In this document: positions 1-6,132 of the stretch, in pieces
Numbering within the stretch: the stretch's first letter is position 1
How the letters are laid out: every line of letters begins with the position of its first letter
Source of the DNA: Candidatus Aenigmatarchaeota archaeon
GTDB lineage: Archaea > Aenigmatarchaeota > Aenigmatarchaeia > CG10238-14
Assembly: GCA_030672375.1 (NCBI GenBank)
Contig: DAOVGP010000033.1
Coordinates: forward strand, 1-12,162
Direction of reading: 5' to 3'
DNA: 12,162 bases
Program-made: the position numbers and the translations under genes
Notes under the pieces: generated by a model
What the model was told of the DNA's origin: nothing
Databases searched by the model: none
What the model saw: the letters and a program-made list of their open reading frames with translations, nothing else

Positions 1-615
1 TTAATTCTTCTTAATATAATAATCTTTGTGTTTACATTTCCTATCAGGATTCATACAATTAACGAGTATGGGTTCAGACCCGCTACTTTCTTGAGAGGAG
101 AGTATCATCTCATACTTACATCTTTGTTCATCCATTTTGATGTAGCCCATCTTAGTTTCAATATGTTAGCTCTATTTCTACTTGGAACATCTTTAGAAGA
201 AAAGACGGATCCTATAAGATATCTTTTAGTTTATTTCGTGAGTGGAATTATTGGAAACTTGACAATGTTAATACCTTTCTTTTACTCGCCAGAAAGTGTT
301 GGTATCGGGGCTTCTGGTGCTATTTCAGGCCTTGTCGGTTTAGGAACCTTCTTCTGCCCAGGTAAACTAGTCATATTTCCTTCTGCCCTACCCTTACCTT
401 TTGTTGTTGCAGGTGCGCTCTATTTCTTGTCAACTGCCTTAAACCTCTTCACACCATCGCAGATAGGATATCCTGTACACATGATTGGTCTGTTGATTGG
501 TATGGTATTCGGTTTGCTGTGGTCCAAGAACTGGATTAAAGGAATATTAATATTTGTAATAACACTTGTTTTGATAATCTTACTCCCCTTAATCTTAGGC
601 CTGATATTTGTGTGA
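1..615 (+). CDS. Rhomboid-family intramembrane serine protease (5' end outside window)
   Basis: Rhomboid proteases cleave transmembrane segments inside the lipid bilayer using a Ser-His dyad. Counting from the first in-window codon, the GASG motif places the nucleophile at about residue 106, and the histidine of the late VHMIGLLIG helix is at about residue 160. The HLSFN element at about residues 50-54 supplies the usual HxxxN of the second core helix. At least six hydrophobic segments are visible, including a strong extra C-terminal helix after the catalytic His. The frame is open from base 1, and the nine codons before the GTG at 28 read LILLNIIIF, which looks like the usual first rhomboid helix. 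I therefore treat the gene as truncated by the window edge rather than starting at 28. It ends 4 bases before dph2, as if in one operon. Family assignment is firm; the substrate is unknown. Confidence 0.88.
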   Translation, partial: LILLNIIIFVFTFPIRIHTINEYGFRPATFLRGEYHLILTSLFIHFDVAHLSFNMLALFLLGTSLEEKTDPIRYLLVYFVSGIIGNLTMLIPFFYSPESVGIGASGAISGLVGLGTFFCPGKLVIFPSALPLPFVVAGALYFLSTALNLFTPSQIGYPVHMIGLLIGMVFGLLWSKNWIKGILIFVITLVLIILLPLILGLIFV

Positions 616-619
616 GTAA

Positions 620-1522
620 ATGGATATTATCAAAAAATTAAAAAAAATGAAAGTGAAGAGGGTTTTCATTCAATATCCAGAGGGTTTAAAATTAAGAATC
701 CAACAGATAAGTAAAAAGATTGAAAGCGAAGGAATTGAAACTATAATTTGTTGTGAACCGACTTATGGTGCATGTGATCTCAGGGATGAAGAAGCGAAAA
801 GACTAGGATGCGACTTAATTCTACACATAGGTCATTGTGACTTTGGTATTAAATCTAAGATTCCTGTGGTTTATTGGGATTATTTTTTTGATGTTGATCC
901 GTTACCAATCTTGAAAAAGGAGATAAAAAAATTGAAAAAATTCCGAAAGATTGGACTTGTCACGAGTCTTCAGTTCGTTAAAACAATTGAAAAAGTAAAG
1001 GAGTATCTTGAAAATCATGGGAAGGAAATTTATGTAAATAAATCATTGAAGTATCTTGGTCAAATTTTAGGTTGTGATGTGAGAGCAGCAAAAAAAATAG
1101 AAGATGATGTTGATTGTTTTCTGTGCATAGGTGCAGGTAAATTCTATGGTTTAGGGTTATTGCTTGGCACAGACAAGCCAATTTTCTCCTTGGATTTAGA
1201 AAGAGGAATGATAAAAGATTTGAACAAATTGAAAAGAAAGACTCAAAAAATAATTGCTTGGAATAAAAGTTGCTTGGAAGAATCAAAAAGAATCGGGATT
1301 TTAATCAGTTGGAAAAAAGGTCAATTTAAATCGCCCTTCAAACTTAAAAAGAAATTAGAGGGTGAAGGTAAGGAAGTTTATATTTTAGCGATGGATGAGA
1401 TAACACCAGAAAAAATCGAAGGACTAAAATTAGAATGCTTGATTAGTTTGGCATGTCCTAGAATTGGAATTGATGATTTGAACAGGTATAAAATACCCGT
1501 AATAAACTTTGGTTCTATTTGA
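620..1522 (+). CDS. dph2: 2-(3-amino-3-carboxypropyl)histidine synthase (diphthamide synthase Dph2)
   Basis: Dph2 carries out the first step of diphthamide synthesis on elongation factor 2. It transfers the 3-amino-3-carboxypropyl group of S-adenosylmethionine to the target histidine by noncanonical radical SAM chemistry. The archaeal enzyme is a homodimer whose 4Fe-4S cluster is held by three widely spaced cysteines, one per repeated domain. Matching cysteines are visible: Cys52 in YGACDL, Cys152 in LGCDV and Cys279 in SLACPRIG. The length of 300 residues is slightly short of the roughly 340 typical of archaeal Dph2, but all three domains are present. The ATG lies 4 bases after the rhomboid stop, and the next two genes also act in translation or transcription, so a translation-linked operon is likely. 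Identification is confident. Confidence 0.93.
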   Translation: MDIIKKLKKMKVKRVFIQYPEGLKLRIQQISKKIESEGIETIICCEPTYGACDLRDEEAKRLGCDLILHIGHCDFGIKSKIPVVYWDYFFDVDPLPILKKEIKKLKKFRKIGLVTSLQFVKTIEKVKEYLENHGKEIYVNKSLKYLGQILGCDVRAAKKIEDDVDCFLCIGAGKFYGLGLLLGTDKPIFSLDLERGMIKDLNKLKRKTQKIIAWNKSCLEESKRIGILISWKKGQFKSPFKLKKKLEGEGKEVYILAMDEITPEKIEGLKLECLISLACPRIGIDDLNRYKIPVINFGSI

Positions 1523-1552
1523 CTCTATTGATGTTATTGGGGATGTTAAAAC

Positions 1553-2182
1553 ATGAATAAAAAACAATTGGCAATAATTTTATCACAATTAAAGGAAAAT
1601 CAAAACCCAAAACCAGAATTAGAACAATATACAATCCCGGGAGAATTGGCAGCTCAAATAATCAATATTGCTTTTTTGTCAGAGGATATAAAAAATAAAC
1701 GTGTTTTGGATTTAGGTTGTGGAAGTGGAAGGTTAGGAATAGGGGCTGTTTTGATGGGAGCTAAAGAGGTTATTGGAATGGATATTGACAAGGATGTTTT
1801 GAAAATTGCATGTGAAAATGTAATAATGGCTGAAAAATTATCTAATCAAAAAATTCAAAAGAAGATTAGATTCATCCACTGTGATGTTTCAAACTGGAAA
1901 GAGAAAGTAGATACTGTGATTCAGAATCCTCCGTTTGGCATTCAAAAATTACATGCAGATAGATTGTTCCTGAAAAAAGCATTAGAATGTTCTGATAAAA
2001 TATATTCCTTACATAGATCTTACAAAAAATCTAGAGATTTTTTAAATAAATTCGTCCAAAAAAACAAAGGTAAAATAGAAAGAATTATAAAATTTAAGTT
2101 CCGAATACCGTATATGTTTAAGTTTCATGAAAAACCTTTCGTGAAATACGATGTGGATTTATTGATAATTTCGAAGGTGTGA
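1553..2182 (+). CDS. METTL5-type SAM-dependent rRNA adenine-N6 methyltransferase
   Basis: This is a Rossmann-fold class I methyltransferase of the COG2263/METTL5 group. In eukaryotes METTL5 makes m6A in 18S rRNA; archaeal members are presumed to act on small-subunit rRNA. The order is typical of the group: an N-terminal LEQYTIP segment (residues 23-29), the SAM-binding motif DLGCGSGRLGIG (53-64), an acidic MDID at the end of strand 2 (76-79), and the catalytic NPPF motif (125-128) characteristic of N6-adenine methyltransferases. This is followed by the YSLHR segment (141-145) seen in the family. The 209-residue length is normal. Of the nearby ATGs only the one at 1553 opens this frame, with a G-rich GGGGAT sequence upstream that may act as a weak ribosome binding site. 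Its stop overlaps the rpoL start region. The exact rRNA target and any TRMT112-like partner are not visible here. Confidence 0.88.
   Translation: MNKKQLAIILSQLKENQNPKPELEQYTIPGELAAQIINIAFLSEDIKNKRVLDLGCGSGRLGIGAVLMGAKEVIGMDIDKDVLKIACENVIMAEKLSNQKIQKKIRFIHCDVSNWKEKVDTVIQNPPFGIQKLHADRLFLKKALECSDKIYSLHRSYKKSRDFLNKFVQKNKGKIERIIKFKFRIPYMFKFHEKPFVKYDVDLLIISKV
2176..2179 (+). promoter_or_regulatory. Shine-Dalgarno (GGTG) before rpoL
   Basis: GGTG matches the archaeal anti-Shine-Dalgarno end of 16S rRNA (CACCUCC). It lies inside the last codons of the METTL5-type gene and favours ATG 2185 as the rpoL start. Confidence 0.5.
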
Positions 2183-2184
2183 TG

Positions 2185-2466
2185 ATGAAATTGAAGAAAA
2201 TAAAGAGTAGTGATAGTGTCTTAGAAATAGAGGTAGGGGGCGAAGATGTCGGTTTTGTGAATTTAATTAAAGAAGAACTATGGGAAGATAAGCAGGTCAG
2301 TGAAGCTGCTCACATAAAAGAACATCCATACATGGTAGAATCAAAAATATATGTGAAGATGAAAGGAAAGGCCGACCCTAAAGTTGCTTTAAGAAAAACA
2401 CAGAAAAGACTCATGGTAAAATTGAAGGATTTGAAGGGAGAATTTCAAAGGGCACTAAAAGACTAA
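2185..2466 (+). CDS. rpoL: DNA-directed RNA polymerase subunit L (Rpb11-like)
   Basis: RpoL is the small archaeal polymerase subunit that pairs with RpoD to form the assembly platform, equivalent to eukaryotic Rpb11/Rpb3 or the bacterial alpha dimer. The family pattern is clear: an early beta strand (LEIEVGGEDVGFVNLIKEEL), the conserved AAHIKEHPYMVESKIYVK region corresponding to the usual A-x-x-x-HP stretch, and a C-terminal amphipathic helix. The reading frame allows a GTG at 2179 and ATGs at 2182 and 2185. I chose 2185, giving about 93 residues, because a GGTG Shine-Dalgarno match (2176-2179) then has a usable 5-base spacing. The upstream starts would overlap the SD or leave only 2 bases. 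The gene is translationally adjacent to the METTL5-type gene, and its stop is followed by a new promoter-like sequence. Confidence 0.9.
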   Translation: MKLKKIKSSDSVLEIEVGGEDVGFVNLIKEELWEDKQVSEAAHIKEHPYMVESKIYVKMKGKADPKVALRKTQKRLMVKLKDLKGEFQRALKD

Positions 2467-2467
2467 A

Positions 2468-2475
2468 TTATTTAT
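2468..2475 (+). promoter_or_regulatory. TATA-like box for the coiled-coil protein gene
   Basis: TTATTTAT sits just after the rpoL stop. Its centre is about 34 bases before the ATG at 2506, which would give a transcript with a leader of only about 9 bases. This is inferred from spacing and composition alone. Confidence 0.38.
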
Positions 2476-2505
2476 CCGTATTCAGCTAAAAAAGATTTAG
2501 AGATT

Positions 2506-3159
2506 ATGTACGAACCATACGGAGAAAGTGGAAGATTCAAATTCAAGATTGATCGAGAAAAATTGAGAGAGTGGAAAGGAAAGTTTATAGAAAATATCAA
2601 AAAAATTAAGTATAACAAGTGGGCGATGGTTGTAATCGCAATCGCTGTTCTCGTGATTCTTGGTGGTTATACTGGTTATGCGACCTATACTGGAAAGATA
2701 GATGAAATAACCGCTCAAATCATGGTTTTAGAAAGACAGATCGAGGCCTGTCAGGATAATGTTAGTGTTTGTTTATCAAATTTAGAAAATACTGAAGGTA
2801 AATTGTCAAATTGTAAAAGCGATAAACAGAATTGTGAGAATGATTTGAAAAATGTAGAATCAAACCTTGATGAATGTAATGATGAAAAGGACACACTGAG
2901 TACGACTCTACAAGCTATAGAGACTAGTTTAGGTGAATCGGAAACAAAATATGATGAATTGAAGGACGATTATGAGGATTTGGAGGATGATCACGAAGAA
3001 ATGACTTGTAGATACGCAAAGGACATATGCGGAAAAATTGGAATGAATTACTACTTTGTGAAGGATAATACAGAAGTTGTTTGTTGTTTAAAAGAAGATC
3101 CTGATTTTTGTACAGAAGAACCGAGCAGTAAAGGTAATATCAAAGAAATAACCTGTTAA
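2506..3159 (+). CDS. Single-pass membrane protein with cysteine-rich coiled coil
   Basis: I do not recognise a named family. The protein has a basic N-terminal tail (about residues 1-40), one hydrophobic segment (about 41-60, AMVVIAIAVLVILGGYTGYA) and then a long polar, acidic coiled-coil region (about 64-165). A compact Cys-rich C-terminal tail follows (168-217). The positive N-terminal side predicts that the coiled coil and tail are outside the cell. Cysteines 82, 89, 103, 110 and 124 are separated by 7, 14, 7 and 14 residues, so all fall on one heptad position. Cys168 and Cys175 are also 7 apart. The tail adds Cys193, 194, 202 and 217, the last being the final residue. This suggests disulfide-locked parallel oligomers on the cell surface. 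The gene has its own TATA-like box and converges with the downstream radical SAM gene. Function unknown. Confidence 0.8.
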   Translation: MYEPYGESGRFKFKIDREKLREWKGKFIENIKKIKYNKWAMVVIAIAVLVILGGYTGYATYTGKIDEITAQIMVLERQIEACQDNVSVCLSNLENTEGKLSNCKSDKQNCENDLKNVESNLDECNDEKDTLSTTLQAIETSLGESETKYDELKDDYEDLEDDHEEMTCRYAKDICGKIGMNYYFVKDNTEVVCCLKEDPDFCTEEPSSKGNIKEITC

Positions 3160-3182
3160 ATTTCGAGTAAACACTCTCTCAA

Positions 3183-3194
3183 TATTTTATTTTT
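3183..3194 (+). terminator. T-rich tract between convergent genes
   Basis: TATTTTATTTTT follows the stop at 3159. Oligo-T tracts of this kind terminate archaeal transcription. The adjoining A-run at 3195-3200 gives a T-run on the minus strand, so the 49-base gap could serve both convergent genes. No strong hairpin is seen. Confidence 0.35.
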
Positions 3195-3208
3195 AAAAAA
3201 TTCATGAA

Positions 3209-4309
3209 TCACGTTATGTAATTGATGTTTAATTCTTCAGCATAATTAATTGCTTCTTTAATTTCTTCTCTGGTTAGACTACGATTTATGTCAGGATACT
3301 CATGTGCATTGTATTCAGGACGATACTGATCCATTATATTAACTATTACTTTATCTCGAATATTATCATGTATCCATTTCAAGATTGGTTTAGTACAACA
3401 CTCGATATGATTAGGAAGAACTAAATGACGTATTGTCATCTCAGTATTTTTTGTTGCAATCAGATGATTCCTAGAACAAGCGTTAAAATATTTTGGTATT
3501 TTTGATAACCTTAATGCGCACTCATTGTTCCCATACTTGAAGTCTGATAAATGCATATCAACAATTCCATTCAAAATATTCATCGTTTTCTCGGACATGT
3601 AGAAATTTGAATTCCAAATAACTGGAATGTTGACCTCACAGGATTTCAAAGTCTTTAGTATACAGAGTAAGTTTGGTGTTGGATCTCCTCCTACCCAATT
3701 AACGTTTCTTGAACCCTCTTTTCTTCTTCTATCAATCCGAATCGCCAGTTCTTCCGGTGTTGTTTGATAACCAGCTTCATGCCATTGACTGATCGACCAA
3801 TTCTGACAAAATTGACAATTTAACGTACAACCCATGAAAAAGATTGTGTGGGAAGGACTGATGTGAGCTTCTTCACCCATATGCATAAATTCTGATGAAA
3901 TCAAGCATTCAGTACCGACTTTACATGCACCCTTTTCTCCTTTCATCCTGTTGACATGACACTTTCTTTCGCATAATTCACAATATCCTATAATACTTTC
4001 GGTCAATCTAATCTTCAAATCGAGTAGAGAATGTTTTGGCTCCCTTAGTTTCCCTATTTTTGTTATTCCCTTGTCAAATTTTTCTCTATTTTTTCGGAAT
4101 TCCTTCATTAACTTTATATGAATTTTCCACAAATCAGCAACACTATGATTTTTTCTTGGTTTAAATTCAATTTTCTTAGCTATCTGAAAGTTTGCAATTG
4201 CATCGCTCCTAACTATTTTTACATATCTCGGCAAGACTCTCCTAATCATAAGATCATCTAAAGCTTTAGCAGCATCTGGTCTCAGAATATACAGTTCCCA
4301 CATAATCAT
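3209..4309 (-). CDS. Radical SAM protein, PflX-like (COG1313)
   Basis: This is a radical SAM protein resembling PflX, a relative of pyruvate formate-lyase activating enzyme whose reaction is not established. The canonical cluster motif GCTLNCQFC places the SAM-cluster cysteines at 161, 165 and 168, followed by the QNWSISQW stretch typical of PflX. An upstream motif, CELCERKCHVNR...GAC (Cys110, 113, 117 and 129), is also a hallmark of this group and may hold a second metal site. Further family-like segments are DFKYG, RHLVLPNH and IMDQYRPEY. The N-terminal ~100 residues are an archaeal-style extension that I cannot assign. ATGs occur at 4309 and 4303; 4309 is used here. The start lies 6 bases after the stop codon of the pyrG remnant, so this gene was probably once the distal gene of a pyrG operon. 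No glycyl-radical enzyme is nearby. Confidence 0.85.
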   Translation of the reverse strand: MIMWELYILRPDAAKALDDLMIRRVLPRYVKIVRSDAIANFQIAKKIEFKPRKNHSVADLWKIHIKLMKEFRKNREKFDKGITKIGKLREPKHSLLDLKIRLTESIIGYCELCERKCHVNRMKGEKGACKVGTECLISSEFMHMGEEAHISPSHTIFFMGCTLNCQFCQNWSISQWHEAGYQTTPEELAIRIDRRRKEGSRNVNWVGGDPTPNLLCILKTLKSCEVNIPVIWNSNFYMSEKTMNILNGIVDMHLSDFKYGNNECALRLSKIPKYFNACSRNHLIATKNTEMTIRHLVLPNHIECCTKPILKWIHDNIRDKVIVNIMDQYRPEYNAHEYPDINRSLTREEIKEAINYAEELNINYIT

Positions 4310-4315
4310 ATCTTC

Positions 4316-4394
4316 TTAAATACAGACTTTAATTAACCCGTCGAACATTGGATTTGGTTTCATTGGTATAGAAGTGAACTCTGATGAAACTCAC
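4316..4394 (-). pseudogene. pyrG: CTP synthase (pyrG) 3' remnant
   Basis: Read on the minus strand, this stretch encodes the C-terminus of CTP synthase. The frame from 4381 reads EFTSIPMKPNPMFDGLIK and ends with TAA at 4318-4316. It matches the family ending PEFxSxPxxPxPxFxGxIxA. Just upstream, GTG AGT TTC (V-S-F, 4394-4386) is followed by ATCA where CATCCA (His-Pro) is expected. Restoring two missing C bases would give VSFHPEF, which carries the His and Glu of the class I glutamine-amidotransferase triad. The segment is therefore degraded by frameshifts. It lies directly behind the DUF1846 gene and 6 bases before the PflX-like gene. Its mate, the pyrG 5' end, lies on the other side of the DUF1846 gene. 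The identification rests on recognising the family ending; no alignment was run. Confidence 0.78.
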
Positions 4395-4419
4395 ATAATA
4401 ATCCTAGTCAGTAACCTTA

Positions 4420-5961
4420 CTATTTGTTTAATGAATTTGGAAAAGGTAGTTTTGCATCTGTTGTTATATTCAAACCCAGTTGCTTTAGTGGTTTTTCATC
4501 TCCGTCATCCATAAGATGTGTAGTGTGTACTTCACATCCTTTCAGTTTTTTTAATATATTTACGCATTTGCGTGAGTTTTCGTCAGATACGGCACTTGCA
4601 GCTAGAGCATCCAATACTTCTTTAACATCTAATGAATTGCTGCTCAATTCCATCGTTTTTTTCAGTTGTATCATGCTCTTAATTATACTCCTAGAGATAA
4701 CGTTAACCTCGTCTGGTATTTTTGCAATAGTTTTTGTTGCATTTAGAATAGCTGCTGATTCTGCGTGAAGAAGTGGTGAATTCTTCCCTTTAATAATTAC
4801 AGTTCTACCAGAATCATCTAAAATTTCAATCGCCGCACCACAAAATACACCTCTATAACCCTTACCTTTATCTTTTCTTCTTCTAGCTTCCTTTGCTGCT
4901 TCTCTTGCAGGAAGAACAACCGAACGATCCTCAGGTTTAACATCCACCTTTTTCATTATTTTGTTCATCCTTTCAAGGGTATCATGTGTGGTATCACCCT
5001 CTATAAATTCCCTGTGATATCTGAAATAACGTCTTATGATTTCTTGCGTACTTGCTTCACGAACCACATCGTCATCGATTATTCCCTCTTTGGCCATGTT
5101 GACGCCCATGTCAGTCGGTGATTTGTATTTGGCCAATGCGTCTTTTTTATCTAACATTTTTTCGATTATCTTTTTCATTATCGCGAAATTTTCAACATCT
5201 CTGTTATAGTTGATTGCTGTTATACCATACGCGGCTTTGTGGAAAGGATCGACTATATTATAATCCCCTATGTCCGCAGTTGCTGCTTCATATGCAACAT
5301 TTACAGGATGATTGAACTCTAGATTCCATATCGGAAATGTTTCAAATTTCGCAAAACCAGATTTGATCCCACGTTTTCTATCTTGAAAAATTTGAGCCAT
5401 GCAAAACGACATCTTTCCACTACCTGGACCTGGAGCAGTAACCACTATGATTTTCTTCTCCGTGTCCGCATACTCTTGTTTATCGTATCCTTTCTCGCTT
5501 ACAACAAAATCCAAATCTATGGGGTAATTCGGTATTTCATAGTGAATAAACACACGTATTCCTCTATTTTCGAGTTTTTGTTTGAACTTTTTTGCTGTCC
5601 ATTCATTACTGAAACGGTTTATCACTACTGCTGAGACTTCTAAACCCAGTTCGCGGAGATCTTTTATGTCCTTTAGTGTTTGGTCTTCATAGGTCAATCC
5701 AAAGTCTCGTCTGATCTTCCTTCTTTCGATGTCCCTCGCGCTGATGCAGTGGACTATTTCAATTTTGTCACCTAGCTTACGAAGCATCTGTATTTTTGTA
5801 TCGATTGCAAACCCAGGAAGCACGCGTGAAGCATGATAATCATAATGCAGTTTGCCACCGAATTCCAGATACAATTTATCGAATAGCGACACGCGTTCAA
5901 GTATTTTCTTAATTTGGACGGTCAAATATTTTTTAGTGTCAAATCCAATTTTTCTGATCAT
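4420..5961 (-). CDS. DUF1846 / UPF0371 family protein
   Basis: This is a full-length member (513 residues; family about 490-510) of the DUF1846/UPF0371 proteins, whose biochemical role is unknown to me. Family-typical segments run through it: MIRKIGFDTKKYL at the N-terminus, LYLEFGGKLHYDYHASRVLPGF (about 30-51), a glycine-rich P-loop-like TAPGPGSGKMS (175-185), KFETFPIWNL (205-214), AYEAATADIGDYNIVDPFHKAAYG (223-246), KSPTDMGVNMA, GKNSPLLHAESA and a C-terminal GCEVHTTH. A GGTG Shine-Dalgarno element stands 8 bases before the ATG. The gene sits inside a broken CTP synthase gene, with pyrG codons 1-20 upstream and the pyrG C-terminus downstream. By eye it is richer in G+C and in CGN arginine codons than the flanking genes (for example 29 G+C in bases 5701-5760, whereas 3241-3300 in the PflX-like gene is clearly AT-rich). 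The family is best known from bacteria, so horizontal acquisition is likely but not proven. Confidence 0.9.
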   Translation of the reverse strand: MIRKIGFDTKKYLTVQIKKILERVSLFDKLYLEFGGKLHYDYHASRVLPGFAIDTKIQMLRKLGDKIEIVHCISARDIERRKIRRDFGLTYEDQTLKDIKDLRELGLEVSAVVINRFSNEWTAKKFKQKLENRGIRVFIHYEIPNYPIDLDFVVSEKGYDKQEYADTEKKIIVVTAPGPGSGKMSFCMAQIFQDRKRGIKSGFAKFETFPIWNLEFNHPVNVAYEAATADIGDYNIVDPFHKAAYGITAINYNRDVENFAIMKKIIEKMLDKKDALAKYKSPTDMGVNMAKEGIIDDDVVREASTQEIIRRYFRYHREFIEGDTTHDTLERMNKIMKKVDVKPEDRSVVLPAREAAKEARRRKDKGKGYRGVFCGAAIEILDDSGRTVIIKGKNSPLLHAESAAILNATKTIAKIPDEVNVISRSIIKSMIQLKKTMELSSNSLDVKEVLDALAASAVSDENSRKCVNILKKLKGCEVHTTHLMDDGDEKPLKQLGLNITTDAKLPFPNSLNK

Positions 5962-5969
5962 TTGAACAA

Positions 5970-5973
5970 CACC
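5970..5973 (-). promoter_or_regulatory. Shine-Dalgarno (GGTG) before the DUF1846 gene
   Basis: On the minus strand GGTG lies 8 bases before the ATG at 5961 and 4 bases after the stop of the short pyrG-derived frame. The DUF1846 gene could therefore be translated from an internal site on a transcript begun at the old pyrG promoter. Confidence 0.5.
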
Positions 5974-5977
5974 ATCA

Positions 5978-6076
5978 TTAATCCCTTAAATTAAATATTG
6001 GCCCATAAAGCCAATTGATACCTTTACCGAACCCAGAAACAACGCCACCAGTGACGAAAATATAATTAGTGTGCAT
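5978..6076 (-). pseudogene. pyrG: CTP synthase (pyrG) 5' remnant, 32-codon frame
   Basis: From ATG at 6076 the minus strand encodes 32 residues, ending with TAA at 5980-5978. Residues 4-20 read NYIFVTGGVVSGFGKGI. This is the unmistakable N-terminus of CTP synthase: the family begins x-YIFVTGGVVSxLGKGI, and Lys18 is the ATP-binding P-loop lysine. After Ile20 the sequence (NWLYGPIFNLRD) no longer resembles CTP synthase, and I saw no frame in which the family continues. The first 20 codons are undamaged, unlike the 3' remnant. A TATA-like box lies at leaderless spacing upstream, so the frame may still be transcribed and even translated as a leader peptide for DUF1846, whose ATG is only 16 bases beyond the stop. 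Homology is confident; current expression is inference. Confidence 0.82.
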
Positions 6077-6090
6077 ATTATTCTATAGTC

Positions 6091-6105
6091 TAAAAATATT
6101 TTAAG
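6091..6105 (-). promoter_or_regulatory. TATA-like box, former pyrG promoter
   Basis: CTTAAAATATTTTTA on the minus strand is AT-only after the first base. Its first half is centred about 25 bases before the ATG at 6076, the spacing expected for a leaderless archaeal transcript. It would now drive the pyrG remnant and the DUF1846 gene. Apart from this box I see nothing else in the 56-base gap up to the acs stop. Confidence 0.4.
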
Positions 6106-6132
6106 TTTTGTCATAGAAAACTAATTCTTTGA

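Noticed and set aside
28..30. GTG as the true start of the rhomboid gene
   Set aside because: The frame is open to base 1 and the upstream codons encode a hydrophobic stretch like the first rhomboid helix, so the real start is outside the window.
4424..4768. Plus-strand open frame of 114 codons
   Set aside because: It is antisense to the DUF1846 gene, has no family resemblance, and exists only because the coding strand lacks certain codons there.
4395..6016. DUF1846 gene as cargo of a transposon or integron
   Set aside because: I looked for terminal inverted repeats, target duplications, recombinase genes and attC-like palindromes at the two junctions and saw none. The replacement mechanism is therefore unknown.
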